From positions 3,456,001 to 3,520,000 of the forward strand of contig NZ_CP115484.1 in assembly GCF_027627475.1 (NCBI RefSeq): a DNA stretch of 64,000 nucleotides, read 5' to 3'. Made by a program: the position numbers and the translations under genes. The stretch comes from Paenibacillus sp. SYP-B4298. GTDB taxonomy: Bacteria; Bacillota; Bacilli; Paenibacillales; Paenibacillaceae. Below, piece by piece: positions 8,644 through 16,693 of the stretch; positions within the stretch are counted from its first letter, which is position 1; each line of letters starts with the position of its first letter. The notes beneath the pieces were generated by a model, which was not told the DNA's origin, searched no databases, and saw nothing but the letters and a program-made list of their open reading frames with translations.

Positions 8644-9153
8644 TTAGCTGGAACCATTATCTACTGGACCTTCACCTTCCCAAAGTGCCAGAGCATGATC
8701 CACTACTCTCTTTGAATTTTCAATTTCACTTTCGCGCTCCTTCAAGAACGCATCCCAGTTCGATAGATGCATGAATTGTTCGGGTTTAATTCTCCATGTA
8801 CCGTTCTCACCAGCCACTTGTTCTGCTTCGTATTTACCGCTAGCACAATGGCGGCGTATAACTTGCGGAACTCGACCAGTAAGCTTACTAACGTCCCTAA
8901 CAGACAGAAATTCGGGCACATTAGGTACTTTAGATACAAGAGAATCAATAACCTCCATTGTCATCGGCGTAGATTCAACCGATGCCTCGACCTCCTTGAG
9001 GTCAGTTTCAGAAAGCGTCATAGAAATTTGTGCTTCCTGAAACCGTAGTGCTTCCTGAAGTAGCCTAATTTTTGCGAGCGTTATTTCAGCATCACTATGC
9101 AGGCGGCTTTCAGTAGCTTGTGGAAGTGTGACAAAACCAAGAATTCCAAGCAT
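8644..9153 (-). CDS. Antitoxin-like HTH protein paired with the broken PIN toxin
   Basis: 169 residues. The N-terminal half is helical. Residues about 85-135 carry an excisionase/MerR-like DNA-binding segment (FLSVRDVSKLTGRVPQVIRR, then a GTWRI wing). The C-terminus is acidic and helical, as in antitoxins that wrap a PIN partner. Start: GAGGAGG lies nine bases before the ATG at 9153; an ATG at 9177 would begin upstream of that site. The stop is 20 bases before the toxin start, so the two form an operon. Antitoxin function is inferred from the pairing. Confidence 0.65.
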   Translation of the reverse strand: MLGILGFVTLPQATESRLHSDAEITLAKIRLLQEALRFQEAQISMTLSETDLKEVEASVESTPMTMEVIDSLVSKVPNVPEFLSVRDVSKLTGRVPQVIRRHCASGKYEAEQVAGENGTWRIKPEQFMHLSNWDAFLKERESEIENSKRVVDHALALWEGEGPVDNGSS

Positions 9154-9402
9154 ATCAATCAACCTCCTCACCTCCATTCTAACACATATTATACCAGAGC
9201 AAAAGGAACTAATAGAACTTTTCGAACTTTCTGTATAGTATATGTGATTTTCGTCGCTTTATACATTACCCCTCAACAAGGTATTTTTACGTAGTCCAAG
9301 CTAGCAGACATGAAGGCTTCTCTCGCTTATTACATTGGGTGGTAACCTATCCAAAGCTTGGTTTTGGTTAACAAAAATAAATATAGTCCTATTGCCCTCC
9401 AA

Positions 9403-9930
9403 TTACAGATGGATCTCATTGTCGTTAGAATCGAAGAACTTTACCGATACAACCTGGTGCTTGCTTCGGACAAAGGACTCCAGTTCAATAATATAGGTAC
9501 GTTCCTGGTTATCCATTAACAATTCTTTTTGGAATTCCCCATCCATAAACACCTTACAATATGTGGCTTGGTTCAATAATTGATCGTCGTTAATCATCAG
9601 TCCTACAGCACCATCCAAGTAGCCCGCAAGCAAGGCCTTATTTTCTGCTAAGTTAATATCCTCAGTGCTCTCACTCACAAGCCCATTCATACCTTTAACA
9701 AGTTGATGATGTTCATCCATGTAGAGCGTATAAGCTCCAATTTGCTTTTTGTTTACAAAAAATATAAATACGGCTCCTTGCGAGGTTTTCTTCACATCAA
9801 TAACATCCAAATTATGTTCTCGAATAACCTCATCAATCATCTGATCCGTCACTTCATTGATTGTATTATTACACCCCAAGACGCTTACCAAAAATAATGA
9901 AGTGATGACGATCATAATGAAGGATCTCAT
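9403..9930 (-). CDS. Hypothetical lipoprotein
   Basis: 175 residues. The signal peptide ends in a lipobox VLGC, so the mature protein is a lipid-anchored surface protein of about 155 residues. Start: AGGGG lies nine bases before the ATG at 9930, whereas the ATG at 9939 touches it. No domain recognised. It sits among small low-GC membrane and secreted proteins. Confidence 0.65.
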   Translation of the reverse strand: MRSFIMIVITSLFLVSVLGCNNTINEVTDQMIDEVIREHNLDVIDVKKTSQGAVFIFFVNKKQIGAYTLYMDEHHQLVKGMNGLVSESTEDINLAENKALLAGYLDGAVGLMINDDQLLNQATYCKVFMDGEFQKELLMDNQERTYIIELESFVRSKHQVVSVKFFDSNDNEIHL

Positions 9931-10132
9931 AGAAAACATCCCCTAAAATGCTACAACACCTCCCTAATTCCAGGAGGTTGATGTGGCATATGTATTCGAA
10001 TGAAAAAGTCAGCAAGCATATAAGTAAACTTTTTACATTTTATAGTTTTTATGGTATTAAACTTAGAGAAGATAAACAACTCTACGTCTCCACTATGATT
10101 TACAAATTCAACTATACAAGCGGAGGGAAACG

Positions 10133-10387
10133 ATGTATAAGTATGGATTACTATTTTTATTTGGCGCTCTTACTCAATATTTTATAGCCCTTTACTGGAC
10201 GCAGTATTTAATGCTTAAAAAACTTGAGATAACAAATAGCGTTTCTGGTTCGATTGTAGAAAACATCCCCTTAGAATTTTGGATCATCTACAATGTAGAG
10301 CTCATTATCGCGGGCATACTTATATTAATCTCACTATTTAAAAGTAAATTAAGTACTACGATTATTGACAGAATTAAAAAAGGTTAA
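10133..10387 (+). CDS. Small two-helix membrane protein
   Basis: 84 residues with two membrane helices (about 3-26 and 48-68) and a Lys-rich cytoplasmic tail. GGAGGG lies five bases before the ATG. Low GC, no family recognised; it stands alone on the plus strand among minus-strand small genes. Confidence 0.55.
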   Translation: MYKYGLLFLFGALTQYFIALYWTQYLMLKKLEITNSVSGSIVENIPLEFWIIYNVELIIAGILILISLFKSKLSTTIIDRIKKG

Positions 10388-10446
10388 TAAATGACCGGAA
10401 AATCCTCTGCCTCCTGTTAAGAGAACCACACTTGCGGATCAAATAG

Positions 10447-10476
10447 CGGCTAGCAACCCCTAAAAAGGGCTAGCCG
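10447..10476 (-). terminator. Hairpin overlapping the stop codon of the 10470-10742 gene
   Basis: CGGCTAGC and GCTAGCCG flank an inner CCC/GGG pairing. The stop codon of the minus-strand gene lies inside the stem. Confidence 0.5.
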
Positions 10477-10742
10477 TTACTCTTTTTCATAGTCATATGT
10501 ATTAGAATCATTATCGCAGTTAAATAAAGCACATAGCGTAACGAGTGCAGGTACATAAAAGCCCTCAGTGGATAGACATCGTCAGCATCTTGGAATAAAT
10601 AAGGTATAGCAATATTAATAAGAGCACCCAATAAGAATAAAGAGAATACCCCAAGCATTCTCCAATTCCTTCTCTTGAATGTCAAATATGCTCCAGCCAG
10701 TAAAGCTACAATATACATGCCTTGAAATATAAATAGAATCAT
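10470..10742 (-). CDS. Small three-helix membrane protein
   Basis: 90 residues with three hydrophobic segments and a basic end (KKSNG). GGAGGG lies four bases upstream of the ATG at 10742; more upstream in-frame starts at 10754 and 10796 lack a site. No family recognised. Confidence 0.5.
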   Translation of the reverse strand: MILFIFQGMYIVALLAGAYLTFKRRNWRMLGVFSLFLLGALINIAIPYLFQDADDVYPLRAFMYLHSLRYVLYLTAIMILIHMTMKKSNG

Positions 10743-10863
10743 ATCGCCCTCCATGATCGGAAATGTCAATCTGATTGGTTTCGCTTGCTCTCGCAATCAA
10801 GTTAACTCTACAGATCGGGGACAACAACAGCCTATTCCCCCGTCATCGTGCAGAAGAATTAAG

Positions 10864-11523
10864 CTATTGCGAGTTGAGCTTGGAGGTGACTCCAATATTA
10901 TACTTTTCTTTAATTTCCATTTTGATTCTCTCACGGTTTTCAATATCAGTAAGATCATTGGTGTCGTTATAAGTGGAATTCTTACCATCATGATTTCCTA
11001 CACTATATTTTCCGTATGCTAAGGACATGATGCTATAGTGCCCAGAATCCATCTTTTTCAAAAAGATAACGTATGTCTTACCTTTCTCCATCTCGGAATA
11101 ATCTTCATATTTCAGTTTGACCCTTCCAGTAAACTCCTGAACAAGCCCAACTGGCTCTATGACTTCGATTGATTTATCTTGTTGTACATCGAGGTCATTG
11201 GATTGAATAACCCTATGCACCTCAAAATTAGTCAACGTATAGTAATCCTGGATCGTCTGTGCTTTCTCCCCCTGAAAATAGGTTACCCTATGATCACGAT
11301 CCTCAAAAGCATCCGTCGGAGAACCAATCAGCACCAGATCCGTAGCCTCCTCTAATGAGGCAAGGTCATGATATGGTACCACTCTTGCATGCGAAATACT
11401 CGTTGTCATTTTGCTATACACAAATGTATAGTAGGAGGATGCACCACCTGCTACGAGCACCAAAGCTAGTAATCCTATTATAATGTTGTGTAGAGCCTTG
11501 TGATTGCGTGTTGGCTCGTCCAT
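10864..11523 (-). CDS. Membrane-anchored extracellular protein of unknown function
   Basis: 219 residues: a short polar N-terminus, one membrane helix (about residues 15-37), then an extracytoplasmic domain of about 180 residues without Cys pairs. Start: the ATG at 11523 lies one base after the stop of the upstream lipoprotein gene, implying translational coupling; a TTG at 11535 would overlap that gene. The segment EKGKTYVIFLKKMDSGHYSI is strand-rich. Function unknown. Confidence 0.6.
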   Translation of the reverse strand: MDEPTRNHKALHNIIIGLLALVLVAGGASSYYTFVYSKMTTSISHARVVPYHDLASLEEATDLVLIGSPTDAFEDRDHRVTYFQGEKAQTIQDYYTLTNFEVHRVIQSNDLDVQQDKSIEVIEPVGLVQEFTGRVKLKYEDYSEMEKGKTYVIFLKKMDSGHYSIMSLAYGKYSVGNHDGKNSTYNDTNDLTDIENRERIKMEIKEKYNIGVTSKLNSQ

Positions 11524-11524
11524 A

Positions 11525-11959
11525 TCAGTACTCAAACTCTAACGGTATGCTATAGGCATTCCCATCACATTCGAAACTTGCTAATACAGATACCATAGAA
11601 TCTCCCTTCGGTGCCTGAAACATAATCGGAGCACTATAAGTTATGGTTTCGTTTGACTTTATCACTGTCTTTAATCCAATGCTATCAAAGGTATGGGCTA
11701 TATTACTTCCCCTTGATGCAACTAAAACTGAAATCAGGGGATTAGAATGATGAATTTGAATATCTTGATCCCCTTTATATTTCAATTTTCTCGTAATTAA
11801 TATTGAATTATCCTCATTTGCCTTTAAATCAACAATGATCTCAAATGGTCCTTTACTCGCCGAATATAACACATTTTTTTCCTCTTCATCATTATAGTTA
11901 CAACTTGATACGATGCAAACAATAATGACAATAAACATTAGTTTGAGCATTGATTTCAT
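11525..11959 (-). CDS. Hypothetical lipoprotein
   Basis: 144 residues with a lipoprotein signal ending in VSSC (Cys about 20) and a mature beta-rich domain of the size and strand pattern of an immunoglobulin-like fold. A strong ribosome binding site, GGGGGGAGTG, lies a few bases upstream. It is followed with coupling by the membrane-anchored gene ending at 10864, so the two may act together at the cell surface. Confidence 0.6.
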   Translation of the reverse strand: MKSMLKLMFIVIIVCIVSSCNYNDEEEKNVLYSASKGPFEIIVDLKANEDNSILITRKLKYKGDQDIQIHHSNPLISVLVASRGSNIAHTFDSIGLKTVIKSNETITYSAPIMFQAPKGDSMVSVLASFECDGNAYSIPLEFEY

Positions 11960-11998
11960 TTCGCACTCCCCCCTTGAAATAAATAATCGCGGTATCCA

Positions 11999-12356
11999 TT
12001 AATAATTTGTTACGATTTGATTAATATCAAGATCACTAAAGGAGTAGCCTATGTGCGGGAATACTGAATAGTATGTATCACTTATTGTTACACATCCTTT
12101 ATCAATGCCATGCGCATGAAATTGAACTGAAAATTGGTGAACCGCTGGCTGAATCAACCTGCGCTCCGCCAAGGTAGCGCAGGTCTGCGAGTCTCATACA
12201 AGTAATAACTTGCGTTGGAAGAGGATATTTGAATACCTGCCGTATCCGTGTTTCCTCCGCAGCAAAAACTCCTATGCAAGTACCAATGGATAATCCAACT
12301 ACAAGGGGTATAGTATAAGTTGTCACCTCATTAAATAAGACACTGTTAACAATCAA
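11999..12356 (-). pseudogene. Probable frameshifted remnant of a small gene
   Basis: Two overlapping protein-like frames lie here. The upstream frame (from about 12356) has a hydrophobic segment TIPLVVGLSIGTCIGVFAA. The downstream frame opens after a TGA near 12190 and reads to a TAA at 11999 (FHAHGIDKGCVTISDTYYS is part). Neither has a convincing start alone, and joining them near 12190 gives one protein. I read this as a gene broken by a frameshift. Confidence 0.3.
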
Positions 12357-12380
12357 AATGTTTCATCTATTTTTGGGAAA

Positions 12381-12530
12381 TTATCCACATAAATACTCTT
12401 CACTCCCTCCCTTATTAATAAGTGCCAAGTAGGTATGGAAGTTATAGAAAGGAAGCAAAACGTATTTCCATGCTTCCTTGATGTTCCAAACATAGATGCC
12501 ACTGAACAATAGACAGACGGCATATAACAT
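12381..12530 (-). CDS. 49-residue membrane peptide
   Basis: An ATG at 12530 lies seven bases after AAGGGGGAACG and encodes 49 residues beginning MLYAVCLLFSGIYVWNIKEA, with one N-terminal membrane helix and a charged end. No family recognised. It is directly downstream of the Sda-like gene and may be cotranscribed. Confidence 0.4.
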   Translation of the reverse strand: MLYAVCLLFSGIYVWNIKEAWKYVLLPFYNFHTYLALINKGGSEEYLCG

Positions 12531-12551
12531 GATCGTTCCCCCTTCATCCTT

Positions 12552-12728
12552 CTATTTCGTGCTGCCCAACATCAACAGGTGCTGCTCTTTCTCCTGTTTT
12601 TCTTGTCCCGGCTTTAGTCCTCGTGCATGGATCTCTAGGAGCAGCAGGTCAAGGAATTCCTTCTCAAGCTGTAGTTCGACGGCATCCTCATATACGGTCA
12701 TAAGCTCCTGATCTGTTAGTGATTTCAT
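12552..12728 (-). CDS. sda: Sda-like sporulation checkpoint inhibitor
   Basis: 58 residues, starting MKSLTDQELM. Residues 4-38 align without gaps to the helical hairpin of Bacillus subtilis Sda (LSDELLIESYFKATE and following), with about 13 identities in 35 positions and conserved hydrophobic spacing (L..EFLDLLLLEIHARGL). Sda binds the phosphotransfer domain of KinA-type kinases and blocks entry into sporulation when replication is disturbed. The C-terminal 20 residues are a polar tail beyond the usual 46-52-residue length. The ribosome binding site is GAGGCGAG; the gene follows the 145-residue gene by 38 bases. Confidence 0.7.
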   Translation of the reverse strand: MKSLTDQELMTVYEDAVELQLEKEFLDLLLLEIHARGLKPGQEKQEKEQHLLMLGSTK

Positions 12729-12766
12729 AGGGTTCTCGCCTCATTTAGGATTTATCTTGTTAAGGA

Positions 12767-13204
12767 TCATTTTCTTGTTCTGGCGTTCTTCACCAAGGTC
12801 ATTCTTCGGGAATGGCGCAGCCACGAATAATAGCTTCTCAAATCTCGCAGTTCCAACGATTCCGATAGTCTGCCCAAGAAGGTGATGATCAACATCTTGT
12901 GCAGAGGGTTGCCGATCAGGTCCCTCTCTTGTTCGGATACGGCAAAGTTCACAACCATGAGAAGATCATCATCGACGATATAGACGTCTTCATCGTGCCG
13001 GTAATACGGTTCAATCTGACCACGCCTCAGCCGATCCCATATGAACTGGCCTATCTCCTCAAGCCCTGCACTTCCCCTGTCCACCCGGGAAATCCAGCGA
13101 TCCTGCGCATGGTGGGTAATGATGATGTCGACAATTTTTTTATCGCCTAACTCGATATAATAGGGGTCATAGGTACTCCATCGGCTCATCGCTCTATCCT
13201 TCAT
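12767..13204 (-). CDS. Hypothetical protein with an ITHHAQDRW motif
   Basis: 145 residues, cytoplasmic, mixed alpha/beta. The segment IIITHHAQDRWISRV resembles the H-A-x-x-R motif near the N-terminus of DUF4258/RelE-like small proteins, but the rest could not be matched. Two starts are plausible: the ATG at 13204 (11 bases after GGGGGA) and the ATG at 13189 (after AAGGATAG). It is upstream of the Sda-like gene in a likely two- or three-gene operon. A multi-half-site palindrome at 13305-13331 lies about 100 bases upstream and may control it. Confidence 0.55.
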   Translation of the reverse strand: MKDRAMSRWSTYDPYYIELGDKKIVDIIITHHAQDRWISRVDRGSAGLEEIGQFIWDRLRRGQIEPYYRHDEDVYIVDDDLLMVVNFAVSEQERDLIGNPLHKMLIITFLGRLSESLELRDLRSYYSWLRHSRRMTLVKNARTRK

Positions 13205-13304
13205 CTGTTAACTTCCCCCTTTCGTCCTACGTGCCTCTATTTGAATTCCATATTTATGTAAATTATGATAAGGTTAACTGCGCCTGATGTCATCACATAC
13301 TTTC

Positions 13305-13331
13305 GTTGCGTCAATACGCAACCAGTTGCGT
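13305..13331. promoter_or_regulatory. Overlapping palindromic operator (GTTGCGT half-sites)
   Basis: Three 7-mer half-sites alternate in orientation: GTTGCGT (13305-13311), ACGCAAC (13316-13322) and GTTGCGT (13325-13331), with 4- and 2-base spacers. A fourth related site, TTTGCGT, lies at 13356-13362. This forms two overlapping perfect-arm palindromes, typical of a dimeric repressor or activator site, upstream of the minus-strand 145-residue and Sda-like genes. The regulator is unknown. Confidence 0.5.
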
Positions 13332-13374
13332 GTTCATGCAAAAAAGGAAGGAAAATTTGCGTGAAGACGAAAAA

Positions 13375-13413
13375 AAGATTGCATCTTAGCACACTGCTAA
13401 ATTTATGCAATCT
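13375..13413. terminator. Terminator after the ComX-candidate gene
   Basis: A long stem of AAGATTGCA with TGCAATCTT encloses an inner TTAGCA/TGCTAA stem. On the minus strand it is followed by a run of seven T, and it begins about 30 bases past the stop of the 64-codon gene. The plus side also has a T-rich flank. Confidence 0.8.
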
Positions 13414-13446
13414 TTCTTTATTTTTGGTAAAATAGAACTAGGGCGG

Positions 13447-13641
13447 TTAGAGCCAAAAAACATTCGATCGTTTTTCTTCCCCGCTTTTCGCTGGATGATT
13501 AAATAAGCGATTCAGTGCGGCGGACTCTTCTTGTGATAATGACAGATCATTAATGAAAGAGCTTTCAAAATCACGTGCTTTGACGCTTTTTAATAAATGT
13601 ACGGCACGGTGCAGCTTCGGGTTAAGCTGGATAGCAGGCAT
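13447..13641 (-). CDS. Candidate ComX-type pheromone precursor
   Basis: A 64-residue protein without signal peptide or membrane helix, ending in EEKRSNVFWL, with Trp at position 63. ComX pheromones are cut from the C-terminus of small cytosolic precursors (about 55-75 residues) and isoprenylated on a Trp close to the C-terminus by ComQ. The internal SLSQEESAALNRLF resembles the weakly conserved pre-region of ComX. The gene has its own ribosome binding site (AAGGGGTGA), extended -10 box and terminator, and is transcribed away from comP, 80 bases from its start. comP, comA and comQ are adjacent but no other small ORF could be ComX. The orientation differs from the usual comQ-comX-comP-comA order. 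Identity is inferred. Confidence 0.5.
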   Translation of the reverse strand: MPAIQLNPKLHRAVHLLKSVKARDFESSFINDLSLSQEESAALNRLFNHPAKSGEEKRSNVFWL

Positions 13642-13682
13642 AGGAGGTCACCCCTTTCCCAGACGAGTACCTTGCAATACAT

Positions 13683-13691
13683 ATTATAACA
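13683..13691 (-). promoter_or_regulatory. Extended -10 box for the ComX candidate
   Basis: On the minus strand the bases read TGTTATAAT, a full TGnTATAAT extended -10, about 42 bases upstream of the start codon at 13641. On the plus strand the same 80-bp gap has TTGCAA about 18 bases before TATAAA, a possible comP promoter. Confidence 0.5.
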
Positions 13692-13721
13692 AATATATAA
13701 ATAGAGGGAAGTGTTATTGCG

Positions 13722-16043
13722 ATGAAGAGCAAGCTTTTATTATGGCTAGGGATTCCGCTGTTTATTGTCTTGCAGGTGTGGTGCTCATTCCTTACATTCT
13801 ATTTTCCCTATCACGGGATTTATCTGGAGCTAACTCCCCAGCAGCAATGGATAGTCAAGGAGCTACCTCCAGAAGGCGCTGGTTTTAGACTAGGAATTCA
13901 AGTTGGGGACATCGTCCAACAGGTGGACGGCAGACCTCCCGACGAGTCTCCCTTCGTTACGAAGTGGCAAGCTGTTGAGCAAGCACACACACTGGTCATT
14001 ATGAGAGACGGGGCAGAGCAGACTATCAATGTAACTAACGTTAGTGCTATTACATTAGATATTATTCCGTCAATTGAGGAATTTGTATGCTTGTTTATGG
14101 CGATTTTGCTGCTGGTAAAAATGCGCCAGTCTCCATCCGCCAGATGGCTTGCAGCCGTCTTTACGACCATGGCGCTCATCTATATGAGTTATGGCGCTTC
14201 TATTCGAGGGGATATTTGGGGTAAGCTTATCATGTCTAACTTGATGATGGTGCTGCCAATCGTGTTTTATCATTTCCTGGTCGTCTTTTTCGAGGAGAAG
14301 GGCGACATACGGCTACCCAGACGAATCTTGTCGTTCATGTATGCACTTGCCGCCACAGGATTTTTAATCCGATTCTTGTACTTATATCCTCCGACGGCCT
14401 ATGAAATCCATCTTTATAATCCGTCCGTTACCTTAGGTTTTTTCCTGCTCGGATTTTTGTTCAATATGTACATCTTAACGATGCTGTATGTCAGATTCCG
14501 CAAGCAACAATCTCACATGTCCAGCATCATCAAGAGTGTATGGCTAGCGTGTATGGTCTCATTTTTACCGGTAATCTGTTTTTCATTTCTCCCTCAAGTA
14601 ATTTCGCATAGTCAAATTGTAGATCCCGTATACACAAGTTGGATTATTCTGTTTTTCCCGATTTCATTTGCTTATATGATCGCTGCGGACAAGCTGTATG
14701 ATTCCGATCTGATGATTCGGCGAATCCTGTCCGCTGGCCTGCTGGCCATTATTCCTGTCAGCTTGCTTACAGGCTGTTATGTGGGGTTAATCGATACTAC
14801 AGCGGATAAGAAGCAGATTCTGTTCCTATTCACTGCTTCACTGCTTCTGACTACATGGGTGCTCTACGCCGCCGAATATTGGACCACACGCTTTGAATCC
14901 GTGCTGTTCCCAAGGAAACACGTCCTGAACACGGCATTGAAGAACATCTCCAAGAAACTCGGAACGATCTCCAGCCTCCGCGAGCTGAAGGATATTATTC
15001 TCGCTGAGATTGTGGATACTCTTCATGTGACGGGAGCGGCTGTCGTGTTCCGATATAGGAACGATACGGAAATCATCTACGCGGGAGAGGTCGATACGGC
15101 TCAGATCAGGCAGCTTGCAGACGCCTCCCCGAGGCCTACTGATCCGTATTATACATTTATCGAGATGAACAGCCATGAAGAGTATACGAGCTATCTGGTC
15201 ATCACGCGGAAGAAATCCCATACGATGCTGGGCAAGGAGGAGCTGCATTGGCTGCAACTGATCACCTCCTATCTGGAGGTGAGTCTGGAGAATGTGCTGC
15301 TGATCCGCAAGCTGACCAGGAGACTTCAACAGCTCGCCTCCCAACTGCCTGTGGAGGACACGGCGCCAGATATTCAGTGGTTCCGTAAGGTGATGTTCGA
15401 ATTACAGGAGGAGGAGCGGAGTCGGATTGCCACCGATCTTCATGACACGACGATGCAGGACCTGTTCTTCCTCAAGAAACGGTTAATCGCCTTAGTAGAA
15501 CAGAGCTTCATGAATGGCGACAGTCAGCAAGAGCTGAATTCAATCATTCAATTTGTCGAGATGATTAATGTCAGTCTGCGCGAGAGCTGCTTCGAGCTGA
15601 ATCCCCATCTGCTGCAAGAGGTCGGCTTGCTGCGGACGCTTGAGATGTATGTGGAGAAGGAATCGTATACCGCTCCATTTCAACTGGAGCTCCACGCCGG
15701 GCACATGCCAGGCATGGAGAGCAAGGACCTGCTGACCAAGCGGCATCTCTTCCGCATCGTGCAGGAATTGATCAACAATGCCAAGAAACACGCCCAAGCC
15801 TCTACCGTCTCCTTCCAGATCGGCGAAGCCAGTGGAAGCTTCTGTCTTACCTATGAAGATGACGGGATAGGGTTCGATGATAACAAGGTTCGTCAAGCAG
15901 GAATCGGAGCCTCGGGGATGGGGATGGAGCAGATCCGAGGCCGAATCCTGCATATGGGCGGACAATTGGAGTTGGTTACGGAGGCCGGGCAAGGAACGAA
16001 GATCATCATTACCGTACCGATAGAAGGAGCGATGTCTGCATGA
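13722..16043 (+). CDS. comP: ComP-type membrane sensor histidine kinase
   Basis: 773 residues, close to the 769 of Bacillus subtilis ComP and with the same layout. A first membrane helix is followed by an extracytoplasmic PDZ-like segment (about 30-110, GFRLGIQVGDIVQQVDG). A multi-pass membrane sensor domain follows (about 115-390), then a cytoplasmic linker, a HisKA_3 helix RIATDLHDTTMQDLFFLKKR with phosphoacceptor His574, and an HATPase domain (LINNAKKHAQAS, DDGIGFDD). The segment ESCFELNPHLLQEVGLLRTL closely follows ComP. ComP senses ComX and phosphorylates ComA to switch on competence, surfactin and related genes. The ribosome binding site is AGAGGGAAG. comA overlaps its stop by four bases. 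Confidence 0.88.
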   Translation: MKSKLLLWLGIPLFIVLQVWCSFLTFYFPYHGIYLELTPQQQWIVKELPPEGAGFRLGIQVGDIVQQVDGRPPDESPFVTKWQAVEQAHTLVIMRDGAEQTINVTNVSAITLDIIPSIEEFVCLFMAILLLVKMRQSPSARWLAAVFTTMALIYMSYGASIRGDIWGKLIMSNLMMVLPIVFYHFLVVFFEEKGDIRLPRRILSFMYALAATGFLIRFLYLYPPTAYEIHLYNPSVTLGFFLLGFLFNMYILTMLYVRFRKQQSHMSSIIKSVWLACMVSFLPVICFSFLPQVISHSQIVDPVYTSWIILFFPISFAYMIAADKLYDSDLMIRRILSAGLLAIIPVSLLTGCYVGLIDTTADKKQILFLFTASLLLTTWVLYAAEYWTTRFESVLFPRKHVLNTALKNISKKLGTISSLRELKDIILAEIVDTLHVTGAAVVFRYRNDTEIIYAGEVDTAQIRQLADASPRPTDPYYTFIEMNSHEEYTSYLVITRKKSHTMLGKEELHWLQLITSYLEVSLENVLLIRKLTRRLQQLASQLPVEDTAPDIQWFRKVMFELQEEERSRIATDLHDTTMQDLFFLKKRLIALVEQSFMNGDSQQELNSIIQFVEMINVSLRESCFELNPHLLQEVGLLRTLEMYVEKESYTAPFQLELHAGHMPGMESKDLLTKRHLFRIVQELINNAKKHAQASTVSFQIGEASGSFCLTYEDDGIGFDDNKVRQAGIGASGMGMEQIRGRILHMGGQLELVTEAGQGTKIIITVPIEGAMSA

Positions 16044-16693
16044 ATCAAGTGATGAAGGCGCTTATTGTTGATGATCATCCGCTCATTGCCAGCGCGACGC
16101 GAGCGTTATTGGATAGTATGGATCGAATTGAAGTGGTTGGTGTAGTCAGTAACGGTACACAATGTATGGAGCAGATCGCCCTGCATCAGCCAGGGCTCGT
16201 CTTCCTGGATTATCATCTGCCCGGTTCATCGGGCATGGCGGTCGCCGCGCAGATAAGGCGCGACGCCCCTCACACGCACATTGTTCTCTTCACCGGAGTT
16301 GATCTGAGGGGGCTGTATCCGAATTCCATCGAGCTCGGCATAAGCGGCATGCTGTCCAAGGAAGCAGGGCCGCAGACGATTAAGAATATGGTGAACTGTA
16401 TACTGGATGGCTATACGATGCTGCCGCTGTCCGTGTACAAGCATGTCCAGTTGAACAGAGCATTCGGTCGGGAGGAGGGGGTGCTCAATGGGGATGAGCA
16501 GTTCATCATGAACCTGATTGTCAATGGGGCGACCTACGAACAGATTGCAGAGCAGATCAATACCAGCAAACGAACGGTCGAGAATTATTTACGCAAAATC
16601 TATGAGAAGCTGGGCGCCCGCTCCAAGGTAGAGGCGCTGGAGAAGTATATTAAGAGTCCATATTATGCATCGCATCTAGGAGGGAGCCAGTGA
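16040..16693 (+). CDS. comA: ComA-type response regulator (NarL/FixJ family)
   Basis: 217 residues: a receiver domain (acidic pair D11-D12, phosphoacceptor Asp57 in VFLDYHLPG, Lys near 107) and a LuxR-type helix-turn-helix (GATYEQIAEQINTSKRTVEN at about 165-184). The length matches ComA (214). It overlaps comP in an ATGA junction with AGAAGGAGCG as ribosome binding site, so kinase and regulator are made together. It would bind inverted-repeat ComA boxes at target promoters; I found no obvious copy of that box within this locus. Confidence 0.85.
   Translation: MNQVMKALIVDDHPLIASATRALLDSMDRIEVVGVVSNGTQCMEQIALHQPGLVFLDYHLPGSSGMAVAAQIRRDAPHTHIVLFTGVDLRGLYPNSIELGISGMLSKEAGPQTIKNMVNCILDGYTMLPLSVYKHVQLNRAFGREEGVLNGDEQFIMNLIVNGATYEQIAEQINTSKRTVENYLRKIYEKLGARSKVEALEKYIKSPYYASHLGGSQ

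Noticed and set aside
9948-10187. Plus-strand frame overlapping the 84-aa membrane protein start
   Set aside because: No ribosome binding site, and the overlapping gene at 10133 has a strong one in a different frame.
12496-12711. Plus-strand Ser/Cys-rich frame
   Set aside because: Shadow of the minus-strand Sda-like gene.
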